Below, piece after piece: positions 11,041 to 20,446 of a stretch of DNA of 64,000 nt. The stretch is from Protopterus annectens (taxonomy: Eukaryota; Chordata; Ceratodontiformes; Protopteridae). The notes under the pieces are model-generated. The model saw nothing but the letters and a program-made list of their open reading frames with translations. It was not told where the DNA came from and did not search any database. Numbering within the stretch: position 1 is the first letter of the stretch; the number at the start of each line of letters is the position of its first letter. A program made the position numbers and the translations under genes. Location: assembly GCF_019279795.1 (NCBI RefSeq), contig NC_056749.1, positions 575,024,247 to 575,088,246 of the forward strand. Reading direction: 5' to 3'.

Positions 11041-11310
11041 AGGTGACTAACCATGCCTCAATGCTTAACATATGGCTGCAAATTTGCTGTGACAGTCTGC
11101 CACATTGTGTCATTCTATGGATTTCCACAGGATATTAAATTATGTACAAGATGGATGATGAACTGTGGTGTCGGCAACATAAGTTTGTCAAAGAGGAGGT
11201 TAGCAGCATAAAGGCTAAACATTTACAGTGCTCCAAACTTTTTGAGGAGAGCCCGTTCAAACTGAATTACATACATGAGCTAGTTCCAAAGGAAATGACA
11301 CTGCGGTGAC
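11041..11310 (+). pseudogene. THAP-domain exon relic
   Basis: After a TTTCTTTGTGTAG acceptor-like site, an ATG at 11053 opens MPQCLTYGCK, then SFYGFPQD...RW, which fits the start of a THAP zinc finger (M-P-x-C-x(2-4)-C followed by SFxxFP and Trp). After a stop and a frame change the sequence continues LQCSKLFEESPFK, resembling the C-x2-H-F end of THAP with the final His lost. THAP domains occur in host THAP proteins and in P-element/Kolobok transposases; I cannot tell which this was. ERV copy 1 lies downstream in the same orientation, followed by further exon-like pieces at 20998 and 21192. Confidence 0.5.
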
Positions 11311-12456
11311 AGATTCGGATACTGAAGAAGCAGTACCTACACCTTCTTTCTCTACACGAAAAAATTATATACATTAGTAAGGCGACTATAGTGCAAGCAA
11401 CATAAATGTAAGCAAATTGTTTTTCTATTTACATATTGGCATTTGTAGAGTGGGATACTGTGACTATAATCAGACATTTGCCAGTGTTGTACTTTCCAGA
11501 AGTGATCCATTATCTAGAAATATTGAGAATCAAATGCTTACATCAGTTACAATAAGTTATACACTGAATGTGAATACATATTTTTACACCCATTAATACT
11601 TAAATATATTCATATAACAGTTAGGTTGGTATAAGCACTGCAAATTCTAACATGCTAAATATTCAGTAACATTTGTTAACAGTATGGGACACAAGCGCTT
11701 GATTGGAAAGACATAGCACCACAGAAATTAAGGCAGAAAGGAGATGCCAGGTACACCTCAGACATAAGGGAGGGTAATGCAGTGAAAGGAGTGAAAAATT
11801 TAATGTGGGGAAGTCGCACATTCTGAAACGACAGTATCACCATAGCTGAGTGGTACACATTTTAATGAGGGGCAGTACAGAAGCATATTGGTTGGCAGTC
11901 TTGTTGCATTAAGTATTTCAGCTGTTACAAAGGAGTAAGTGCAGTTAATAGTCTGCAGTATTTTGCCTAGTTATGGAGAATGTATCAGTGGTTTTCAGGG
12001 GACTCATTTGGGTGCATGACTGAATGATAGAAATTGAGTAGGGTTGGAATCTGTGATTTGGCAATTAAGTTGTAAGTAAATTCAAAAGAATAGAGGATTT
12101 ATTTCTAGCCAGTTCCTAGGGCTGCAATAGAAAGTACTGGTATACTGAAAAATGTTTGCACTTGATAATGGTATTGGTGGGTTGATACTGAATATTTCAA
12201 TAGTGAGAGAGGAATGTAGCATGGGGAGCAGAAAACAATACAGTAGTCAAGCGATGTCTGGTTTTGTTATATAATGTTCTAGACTAGCAACACTCCAAAT
12301 TTTATATCGATACTGTTTCCTTGAATATATATATATATACTTTTTTAAGTTTAACATTAGTGCTATGGAACAGTTTCCAATGTTGGCACTAGATACAATG
12401 TTATAATGACAAAATGTTCTAGCTGTAGCAATTCACAACAAAAAAAGATGAAAGGG
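11311..12456. other. No gene recognised (possible intron of THAP-like relic)
   Basis: AT-rich DNA with a short TA repeat at about 12325-12340. It precedes the ERV insertion site. No motif was found. Confidence 0.4.
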
Positions 12457-12461
12457 GATGC
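12457..12461. repeat. Target site duplication GATGC, left copy
   Basis: GATGC directly precedes the TG of the 5' LTR, and GATGC directly follows the CA of the 3' LTR at 20874-20878. A 5-bp duplication fits a retroviral integrase and shows that both LTRs belong to one insertion. Confidence 0.85.
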
Positions 12462-12888
12462 TGTAGTAAGAATCTTTGTGTTCAACATCTTTGTATCATG
12501 TATAGTAAGGTTTAAAATGTGAAACTGCATTGCGTGCAAAGAAATAAGCTAAAATAAGTTGTTTTTCTTTTAAAGGATTTGCTGACCAAAGAGGAATGCA
12601 CAGATGATACCTTGATCCAGGCACAAGCTTATCTTGTGCCTGACCTCTGACCATCTAAGGCTCCAGGATGTGAATTTATAGCTTTGAGTGAAATTCCTTG
12701 TCTAGTAACCAGTCACTGTGTATGTGCAGGAGAGGGTATAAAAACCCATGTGAAATGTACAGAATTTAGACTGCTGACATACCATGTACTTTGTAGCATG
12801 TCTCCATGCATGTAAAATAAACCTTTTTGCTTACTTTCATCTGCGTGATTCTTCCAGTATATGTTAAGAGTATTAAATTCTTTTGACA
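12462..12888 (+). repeat. 5' LTR of ERV copy 1
   Basis: 427 bp, beginning TGTAGTAAGAATC and ending CTTTTGACA (TG...CA). It has a TATAAAA at 12737-12743 and a polyadenylation signal AATAAA at 12816-12821, giving a plausible U3-R-U5 layout. It differs from the 3' LTR at five sites by eye. Confidence 0.93.
12737..12743 (+). promoter_or_regulatory. LTR TATA box
   Basis: TATAAAA within GAGGGTATAAAAACCC, about 80 bp before AATAAA, as expected for a retroviral U3 promoter. The 3' LTR has TATAAAG at the equivalent place. Confidence 0.75.
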
Positions 12889-12891
12889 TTT

Positions 12892-12912
12892 CTGGCGCCC
12901 AAGACCGTGGGG
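12892..12912 (+). other. Primer binding site, tRNA-Lys-like
   Basis: Just after the LTR the sequence reads TGGCGCCCAAGACCGTGGGG. The TGGCGCCC start is that of lysine-tRNA binding sites; the bases after it differ from the standard site by what looks like three extra bases. ERV copy 2 has the same site (minus strand, around 32930-32949), so this is a family trait rather than a mutation of one copy. Confidence 0.65.
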
Positions 12913-13018
12913 CCACCTCTTCACGGTACGAATCGCATAAGAGGGACTGAAAAACCTGTACAGGAAAGGGAGAATGAATCCCGGGCTCCCTTGGACAGAA
13001 AGACCTCCGACGAAGAAG

Positions 13019-13097
13019 TCGTAAGTAGAGGCCAGTCACTCAGATTTGATCCGTGGGACGGTGATGAACGGGGCGGAAGATCCGCAGTAAGGTAAGC
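13019..13097 (+). promoter_or_regulatory. Leader splice donor candidates for env mRNA
   Basis: GTAAGT at 13021-13026 and AAG/GTAAGC at 13089-13097 are both strong donor consensus sequences in the untranslated leader upstream of gag. A pyrimidine-containing acceptor ending in TAG at 18974-18976 lies two bases before the env ATG. Together these would make the spliced env message. Confidence 0.5.
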
Positions 13098-13226
13098 TTT
13101 TTTCATTTATAAAAGTACTTTTTTTTTAAGGGACTAGTCATAAAGGAATTTCTTTTGTTTAAATTTTACAAAAGACCGGTAGAGATCTCAGGAAAAGGAA
13201 AATAGTTTTTCTTTTAAATAAGAAAA

Positions 13227-13745
13227 ATGGGAATAGGAAGCAGTTGTTGTGCTAGTAAGGGCTGCTTAAATAAAAGGACTGAAGATGAGGAATATATGTT
13301 TAAATTACATCCAAAAAACTTAAAATACATAAAAAAAAGGAAGACAAATTATGGGTTTAGTGGTAACTTAAATAGAGCAGAATGTCAAAATTTGGTGAGA
13401 GATCTGCGTAGGGACGCAGGAGGCAAAGTTAAAAATCAAGTGAAGATGGGATTCCCTCAAGCACAGAAATGGTTAGAAGCTAATAAGAGACATAGGGAAC
13501 AGTTTTTGAATAAGGAAAGTGGTGGTTTGAGTGCAAAAGATACATTTTTCATCCAAAAGGATGATAATGAAACATCTGTCGTCTGTCGCAAGACGACGGC
13601 CCCACCCTTATATCCAGACCCGGAAACCCTTAAAACTAGTCCACCTCAGTATCAGGAAAGTGAAGAAGTGAGACAAAGCAAAACCATACCTCCCGTAGTT
13701 TTACAAAAGCAGGCGGATGGACACTCTGGACCTACAAACCCGTAG
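13227..13745 (+). pseudogene. gag: ERV copy 1 gag, matrix part
   Basis: Starts ATG GGA with MGIGSSCC, a good N-myristoylation signal followed by cysteines, as expected for membrane targeting of a matrix protein. About 172 residues; basic in the first half (KKRKTNYG, LRRDAGGKVK), then a proline-rich end with APPLYPDPE and SPPQY, candidate late-domain sequences for budding. The frame ends at TAG 13743-13745, and capsid continues in another frame, so gag is disrupted here. The same N-terminal region is recognisable in copy 2 at 32331-32590 (minus). Confidence 0.8.
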
Positions 13746-13875
13746 TATAGACAAATCAGAATGGAAACAAAAAGAAGCCGAAGTTAATTCGGCGTCCACA
13801 GAGTATCCCCTCATAGAAGTTGCAAATCCGCAAGTGGGTACGTCCAGACAGGGTCCCACCATTTTAGTCTATTGA

Positions 13876-14701
13876 CCCTGGACGCGGGAAGACATTCGAA
13901 AAGCCGTAGAAGGAATACCACACCCTAGGTTAGATATGACCAAGTTTTGTGAGGACATCGCAGGCATGATAGAAAGTTATAAGCTAAATGCCGTAGAGGT
14001 GGAACAAGTAGTTCAACAAATTTTGGGTCCCGACTGGCACTTGGTCTGTGGGGACTGGGATCCCATAACCAGAGTAGACAATAAACCACTTTCCCACAAT
14101 TCGGACTCATACCAAAAGCAGGACAAGGATTTACTAGACCGTATTTTGGACAAATGGAAGCCTAGGGCAGACTGGACCTGTATCAATAGATGTGTACAAG
14201 CAGACGATGAAAAAGTAGACCACTATTTGCAGAGACTTACCCAGTGCTTTGATAACCATAGTGGTATGCAAAAAGAAATAGATCAGTCAAAAGACTCCTC
14301 ATATGAACAACAACTAAAAAATGCCTTTTTAAAAGGGTGTAAAAGTGCTATTAGCAACTTTGTCCAAAAGCATATGATAGATCAGACGGCACGTCTGCAG
14401 CCCCTACTGGAGTATGCAAGACACGCAGAAAAATATTTAGAAGAAAAGAAAAGAAAGCAAGCTCAAACCTTTATGGTGAGCAAAGATGGGACACTTATGC
14501 TATTACAAGGTCCGACTAACAGGGGTAGAGGAAGGGGCAGAGGCAGAGGTAGAGGAAGAGGGAATGTGGGACATTCCGAAGACTATGAAGGTAGGCAAAA
14601 AAAGAGGAGAATGTTTCAAATGTGGTAAAAAGGGACATTTTGCGAGGGATTGCCGGTCTTCTGAAATAACTAAAACCACCCCGGATCACGAGTCAGCATG
14701 A
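13876..14701 (+). pseudogene. gag: ERV copy 1 gag, capsid and nucleocapsid
   Basis: The capsid frame opens after TGA at 13873 and runs to 14628. It contains PWTREDIRKAVEGIPHPRLD and later YLQRLTQCFDNHSG and LKNAFLKGCKSAISNFVQKH, which look like the C-terminal capsid region. An Arg-Gly repeat (14520-14565) follows. The zinc knuckle CFKCGKKGHFARDC (CX2CX4HX4C, 14612-14653) is one frame over, so a frameshift lies near 14580-14600. The nucleocapsid frame ends at TGA 14699-14701 and is the same frame as the downstream protease. Confidence 0.85.
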
Positions 14702-14716
14702 CTATATGATGGTGGT
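14690..14716 (+). promoter_or_regulatory. Probable gag-pol stop-readthrough site (UGA CUA)
   Basis: The nucleocapsid frame ends TGA at 14699-14701, followed at once by CTA. The same frame stays open through an acidic linker into the protease. UGA followed by CUA is an established high-readthrough context in eukaryotes. Gamma-type retroviruses make Gag-Pol by stop readthrough, usually at UAG, so a UGA-CUA junction would be a variant. The equivalent site in ERV copy 2 is lost in poor-quality sequence. Confidence 0.6.
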
Positions 14717-15304
14717 GGAGGTGAATCAGACCCGGACAAAGAGGCTGATTGGCCAGAATCAATAAGGCAGAGTGAAGAGGAAGATTTTGAGGACGTAAAC
14801 GAAGAGGGTAAGGGAGAATGTGCAGGATGGGAGAATGAAATGACTGATTTTTCAGAAGAAGGCGAATATCAGGTTGTTAATTTAACAGCGCTGGCTGTAA
14901 TTATGCAGCTAGAAGCACAACCGATAATCACACTTCAAGTAGAGGGTAAAGATGTAGAATTTGTGTGTGATTCAGGGGCCTCCGGGACCCTGCTGAAAAA
15001 CTCTGCAGTGCCATCCGATGTAACTTCTGATGACTATGTATTAGTCAAGGCAGCAAATGGCCGCATTTATAAGGAACCATTATCTAAACCTTTATGGTTC
15101 ACGGACCCTGAAACTAACCAAACTATCAGGTTTCGAGTCATTATCTCCAAAATTTGCCCTGTAAACTTATTAGGAAGAGATTTAATGCACGTGTTTGGCA
15201 TAGCAGTTGTACCGACTGCATCAGGGATTCTAGCCAAACGAGTAGAAATTCAAGATGCTATGTTACAGGTGGGGCAGGGTGATTTTACACTACTGGTACA
15301 GTAA
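14702..15304 (+). pseudogene. pol: ERV copy 1 protease (start of pol)
   Basis: An acidic linker (14702-14850) leads to an aspartic protease with active site CDSGASGTLL (DSGA at 14969-14980) and the C-terminal NLLGRDLM helix. Retroviral proteases cleave Gag and Gag-Pol as dimers. The domain itself is undamaged and in frame with the nucleocapsid across the TGA. The frame is lost after QVGQGDF, where an extra T near 15285 shifts it; copy 2 keeps protease and the following domain in one frame at this point. Confidence 0.8.
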
Positions 15305-15785
15305 TGATCTTGTTGAAACTGGACCACAAAATGTAGTAAATGAGCTAACTAATTTGGCCTTAAGTAAATATGGCACACAACCACCAGTGGTAGCTAAACA
15401 ACTACACTGTACAATGTATTACAGAAAGTATGTGGGACCAGACGACAAATATGAGGAGCAATTTTTTAAACACAAGGTCACAAAAATCCTGTTACAAAAT
15501 CTCTATTGGGATAAATTAGGAAATTCTGCAGTTACATGCAGTCTTACAAAAGATATGCAGTTACTTTTTCACAATAATTCTATTGCACATGTCTCTGTAA
15601 CAAGGGGAGAACAAATGGCATGGTATCTGGTGGGGAGGAAAGTTACTGAATGGGCCAAAATGATGCCAGAACAATTGGCATGTAAAGGAGTTCAGGTACA
15701 AAGACTAATTTGGGTCACCCAGGCTAGACCAACAGTGCACCTCCGCGAAGACAGGCTAACGCCACCCGGGGGAGGGCCATTCTAA
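15285..15785 (+). pseudogene. Extra pol domain between protease and RT, 2H-phosphoesterase-like
   Basis: About 165 residues of a domain not found between protease and RT in simple gammaretroviruses. It contains LHCTMYY (His at 15405) and AHVSVTRG (His at 15588), two H-x-[T/S]-hydrophobic motifs 61 residues apart, each in a predicted beta strand, with a YW...NSAVTCSL hairpin-like stretch between them. This is the layout of 2H phosphoesterases, enzymes acting on cyclic phosphates or 2'-5' RNA. The function is inference. Copy 2 keeps the first motif (minus strand, near 30622-30650) but has a small deletion in the second near 30440. The frame ends at TAA 15783. Confidence 0.55.
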
Positions 15786-17369
15786 CTATATCTCCTAACC
15801 CCGCAAGAAGAATTAAAGTTACAATCAGTGCCAGACTCCTTATGGTCCCGCGGGCAACACGACATTGGGCTAATAAAAACAGCAGGACAGGTTAAAATAA
15901 CTCCAAAATCCGATTTTAGACCTCATAAGCGTCAGTATCCATTAAGTAAAAAGGCAGAAGAAGGCATTCTAACAGTGATCACAGCTCTACTGCGAGCTGG
16001 GGTTTTAAATCCATGTACAAATTCACCATGTAACACACCCTTGTTCCCAGTAAGGAAACCGGATGGGACATGGAGAATGGTACAGGATCTGCAGGCTGTA
16101 AATGCTGCTGTAGTGCCAAGGGCTCCTATGGTCCCAGATCCAACTGTTTTGTTAAATGATATCCTTCCCATGGATAAGTATTTTTCTGTTATTGACATTA
16201 GTAACGCATTCTTTTCTATTTCCCTATAGGAAGATAGTAGGTTTTGGTTCGCTTTTACGTTTATGAGCAAGCGGTACACATACACACGACTGCCGCAGGG
16301 ATATTGTGAAAGTCCTGCAATCTTTTCGCAAGAAATGTCAACAAACCTGGCACAGTTTCAACCAGAGCATGGCTGTCATCTACTATTGTACGTGGACGAC
16401 ATCTTACTGGCTGCACCCACGGAGGCTGTCTGTGAGTCCGAAACTATTCGGTTATTGCATTTCTTGGCGAAAGAGGGACATAAGGTAAATAAATCTAAAT
16501 TACAATTTTGTAAAACTGAAGTATGGTATCTAGGCTATACCATTTCAATTGCTGGTAGACAACTAGATAACTGTAGAAAAGAAGCTATTTTACAGACACC
16601 AATGCCCAGCACAAAAAAAGAAATGATGTAATTTTTAGGAATAACAAATTTCTGTCGTAGTTGGATTCCCAACTATGCAGAGGAAGTAAGTCCACTTTCG
16701 GAACTTATTTTCACACTTCCCATGGCAGCACATGACGCGCTGCAATGGACGGATAAGGCAATACAGGCATTTACCAGGGTAAAGCAATTGATAGCAGGAT
16801 CTGCAACACTTAGCTTCCCTGACTATACAAAACCCTTTGTTCAGACAGTAGATTGTAAGCAGGGCTTTATGACATCGGTTCTGTTGCAAACTTATGGGGA
16901 TAAGTTGAGACCATTAGCTTTTTATTCCAGTAAACTGAACACAGTGGCATGATCTTTGCCACATTGTGTACAAGCAGTAGTCGCAGATGCACAGGCTGTG
17001 CAAGCGTCTGCAACCCTAGTTTTGTTACATGACCTTACCTTACGAGTACCGCACTCTGTCATGGTAATACTACTACAGGATAAAGTTACCTTTCTCTCTC
17101 CTAGTAGACACTTATCCTGCATGACAATGTTATTATCACAATCACACATGACCATTGAGCGATGCACCACTCTTAATCCAGCCACGCTGTTACCTACAGC
17201 TGACGATGGTGCCCCTCACGCATGTTTAGATTTAATATACTCTGTCTTACCCAGACCAGACCTTAAGGACCAACCTTTGGCAAATTCAGATTGGACCCTG
17301 TTTGTAGATGGGTCAGCACGTAAAAATGAGGCAGGTATCACACAAGTAGGGTATTGCAGTCACAACTGA
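15786..17369 (+). pseudogene. pol: ERV copy 1 reverse transcriptase and start of RNase H
   Basis: RT motifs: VRKPDGTWRMVQDLQAVN, YFSVIDISNAFFSI (motif A Asp), LPQGYCESPAIFSQ (motif B), LLLYVDDILLAAP (YVDD at 16389-16400), WYLGYTISI. RNase H begins with LFVDGSARKNEAG. All lie in one frame interrupted by TAG 16227, TAA 16629 and TGA 16950, and the frame is lost near 17345-17367. The order and motifs are of the gamma/epsilon retroviral type. Copy 2 has an uninterrupted RT core (29261-29881, minus), showing that these stops are private to copy 1. Confidence 0.88.
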
Positions 17370-18060
17370 GACTAAGGTACTAGAGGCAAAACCCCTCCCC
17401 AGGAACCTGTCCGCAAAAGCGGCTGAATTGATTGCTTTGTCCAGAGTATGCACCATTTCCAAGGATAAGGCAGTTACTATCTACACAGATAGTCAGTATG
17501 CTTTTTCCACGGTCCATGTCTTTGCACAGCAATGGAAAAATAGTGGAATGGTTACGGCCTCAGGTAAGGAAATAACCCACAAGGATTTAATCCTTAGCCT
17601 CTTACAAGCTGTCCAACTGCCACGGGGACTGGCCATCTGTAAGTGTGCAGTGCACACGAATGCCAAGGATCCGGTATCACTTGGAAATGCAAATGGCTGA
17701 CAAAACTGCAAAAAGTATAGCCTTAACCTCTACCTTTGCACTCGAGACCACACAGAAGGAACTTCACCCTACAGATAAATTTGATCTACAAACTTTACAG
17801 GTAATGCAGGAACTTAGTACAGTTCAGAAAAAACAGCGATGGATTAAATATGGGGCTATTCAAAAGCAGGGAGTTTTTGTAGGTCCAAATGATAAGTATG
17901 TCTTGCCAACGAACCTTTTTAGGTATGCCTCATTAGTGACGCATGGCCCATCTCATCTGGGCCCTGCTGCTATGGTTCAAATAATCCAGCAAATTTTCTG
18001 GACCAAGGGCTTTATAGTGTACAATGAATGATTTTGTTTATCGTGCCTGCTTTGTGCACG
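17345..18060 (+). pseudogene. pol: ERV copy 1 RNase H end and integrase zinc-binding region
   Basis: AAELIALSRVC and YTDSQYAFSTVH are the second and third acidic blocks of RNase H. After another frame change near 17660 comes MADKTAKS, then VTHGPSHLGPAAMV and CLSC, consistent with an HHCC zinc-binding integrase N-terminus. A TGA at 18029-18031 interrupts this region. These lesions make the RNase H-integrase junction non-functional. Confidence 0.75.
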
Positions 18061-18935
18061 ATACCATGGTGGTGGGGTGCGGATCACCCCAGCAGTTTTT
18101 CCGCTGCCTCCGTATCCATTTCACATAATCTGCATGGATTTTATTGAACTAACTCCTGTTCAACAGAAGCGATTTGTGTTAGTCATTATTGATGCTTTTA
18201 CGAAATGGGTTGAAGCTTTTCCGGTAGCACACCCAGATGCACTGTCGGTAGCCAAGGCCCTTACGAATAACATTATCCCTCATTTTGGGCTACCTACACG
18301 CACCTATTCTGATAATGGCACACATTTCGTAAACCAAGTTATTCATAAGCTGGCCGCCGTTTTTCAGATAGAGTTAAAACATCACTGTGCCTACCACCCA
18401 CAGTCAGCAGGGTTGGTTGAATGCCATAATGGCATTCTCAAAGGCAAGTTACGTAAACTCATGGCCGAGACACATCAGTCTTGGATAAACTGCTTACCTC
18501 TGGCGCTCTTGTCCATGCGTACCACTCCCACCTCAAAAGGGGTCACACCATTTGAACTATTATACGGGAGACCTTATTACGTCCCACAGTGGCAAAATCT
18601 TTTGCCTGCGGAACGTTAGGGGGGGGAAGAGATAGCAGATTACATGAGGAAACTGTTGCTGACCAGAACTAACACCTCTTTAACAAATGATTGCTTTTCA
18701 GATCAGAAGAACAACAGGATCCTGGAAGTGGAACCCGGCAATTGGATCTGAGTTAAAATTGTCAAGAGGAAAAACTGGGCCTCACCGAAGTGGGAAGGTC
18801 CATACCAGATTTTGATAGCAACACCAACAGCAGTCCGAATAAAGGAAAGAATATCGTGGATCCATCTGACACATTGTAACCTGCTGAAACAGTTTGAACT
18901 GAATAAAAATGTGGGTTCCCCTGAGGAACACTGAT
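18032..18935 (+). pseudogene. pol: ERV copy 1 integrase catalytic core and C-terminus
   Basis: All three catalytic acids are visible: CMDFIELTP (Asp), TYSDNGTHF (Asp) and HPQSAGLVECHNGILKG (Glu), giving the D-D-35-E layout. The core is open from 18032 to TAG 18617-18619; the C-terminal region continues in the same frame with GNWI, a TGA at 18749, and WASPKWEGPYQI, and ends near 18932. Integrase inserts viral DNA, here producing a 5-bp duplication. Copy 2 has the core open over 27119-27982 (minus). Confidence 0.85.
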
Positions 18936-18978
18936 TAGTAGTAATCTTGTTTTGCATAAATATTTGACTATTGTAGCA

Positions 18979-20406
18979 ATGCAGAGAAATACCAGAAGGA
19001 AGCAGCCTTTCCCACAAAAGCATTCCAAAATAATCTTGTTGTTAATAAGTGTGATTGTTACTTTTCTGTTTTGGCTATTTTTATTTTCAAACAAGACTAG
19101 CCAAGTAAAGAGAGATGAGAATACGGCCTGGCATCCGCCTTTTAATACATACCAAGCTATTAAGTATGCATATGCTCTATCTTTTAATGTTTCAAATTGT
19201 TGGATATGCACAGCTATCCCTACTGTACATGGTGGTCTAATGTTAGGTACAGTCCCTTTGGGGGCAAATGATACATGGACTAATTTACTATTTGAAACTT
19301 CAAAGGTAGCCTTAAAGGACAAAATAGCATTACCCCTCATGGGTCGCCAGAATGGAACTGTATGCTTCCAGAGAATGGGCAAGATTAAGGTTGGATGGAG
19401 TCAGTGTAATGTAACCATAATTCATAACTGTACAATAGACGGGCACTGTGCAATGAGGTTCAAGCCTATAAAAGTGCTTATTAATAGTACAGGGCTGATT
19501 AATGACACAAGTGTCTTTGAAAAAATGTTATCTGTGTATGATCTGTTGTTTAAAGGGCTGCAAGACAAAGGAAATCACTCTGTTCCAGTCAATATTACAC
19601 TTAAAGTAAATGATTGTTATTTTATCTGTGGTAGAAAAGCATACAAATGGCTACCAAGGAATTGGTCAGGCAGTTGCTTTTTGGGTTATTTAGCACCAGC
19701 TATAAGACATACATTTTCTCTTCCCCAAGGTAAATTACGAAATGTACGTGCTGTTAATAAACCTGTTAATCCCGTAGGTAACGTTGATGCATCCTGGATC
19801 TATCACCATGATTTGGCCCATAGTAGCAGCAAGGGACCATCACACATGGACTTCGGCGATGATGTTATTTCCTGGGCTGGTATTCTTCCAGCGTATGGGA
19901 CAGTAAAATCCATTTGGGAGCTCAGAAAACTGTCAAAACTGTTAGAAACTCTGAGCAATGCAACTTTTTCTGCACTAGAATTGGTGACGGATGAGTTAAC
20001 TGCAATGAGGACTGTAGTGTTGCAGAATCGTATGGTGCTCGATTTCACCCTAGCGGTGAAAGGAGGTACTTGCGCTCTTATCCAGGAGGAGTGTTGTTCA
20101 TTCATACCGGACAATGAACATGACATTAACAGCCATCTAGAGATCCTGCAGCAAGTTTCTGAACTTACAAAACCAGGACAGAATCCATTAACTGACTTTT
20201 TCCAAAATTGGTTTGGAAATTGGGGAACAGTACTTATGAATGTCTTAATTGCTATATGTGTTGGTGCCATTATATTCCTACTGCTGGGTTGTTGCTGCAT
20301 TCCTTGCATCCATATGATAATATCAAATGTATTGTCTGCCAATGCAACTAAAGCTTATTATTCTGAATATACAGAACACGAGTCATGTGAAAAACTGTAT
20401 GAGTAA
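18979..20406 (+). CDS. env: ERV copy 1 envelope glycoprotein, intact gamma-type ORF
   Basis: 475 codons without a stop. ATG at 18979 was chosen because it is the first ATG in the frame and sits two bases after an acceptor-like TAG; the frame is open upstream to about 18952. A basic start and a hydrophobic segment (about residues 19-38) form a signal sequence. CWIC at residues 74-77 and CALIQEECC (CX6CC, from residue 365) are the pair that links SU and TM covalently in gamma-type envelopes. A hydrophobic segment near residues 418-444 is the membrane anchor, with a short tail. About a dozen N-glycosylation sites precede it. The only basic cleavage candidate is a weak RNVR; no strong furin site is seen. 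The equivalent gene in copy 2 is broken. Confidence 0.9.
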   Translation: MQRNTRRKQPFPQKHSKIILLLISVIVTFLFWLFLFSNKTSQVKRDENTAWHPPFNTYQAIKYAYALSFNVSNCWICTAIPTVHGGLMLGTVPLGANDTWTNLLFETSKVALKDKIALPLMGRQNGTVCFQRMGKIKVGWSQCNVTIIHNCTIDGHCAMRFKPIKVLINSTGLINDTSVFEKMLSVYDLLFKGLQDKGNHSVPVNITLKVNDCYFICGRKAYKWLPRNWSGSCFLGYLAPAIRHTFSLPQGKLRNVRAVNKPVNPVGNVDASWIYHHDLAHSSSKGPSHMDFGDDVISWAGILPAYGTVKSIWELRKLSKLLETLSNATFSALELVTDELTAMRTVVLQNRMVLDFTLAVKGGTCALIQEECCSFIPDNEHDINSHLEILQQVSELTKPGQNPLTDFFQNWFGNWGTVLMNVLIAICVGAIIFLLLGCCCIPCIHMIISNVLSANATKAYYSEYTEHESCEKLYE

Positions 20407-20434
20407 AATGTATTACTGATGATACAAAGTGTCG

Positions 20435-20446
20435 TTAGGGGGGAAA
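20435..20446 (+). other. Polypurine tract of ERV copy 1
   Basis: TTAGGGGGGAAA directly precedes the 3' LTR. It is the expected plus-strand primer site. Copy 2 has the mirror sequence TTTCCCCCCTAA just inside its left LTR. Confidence 0.85.
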
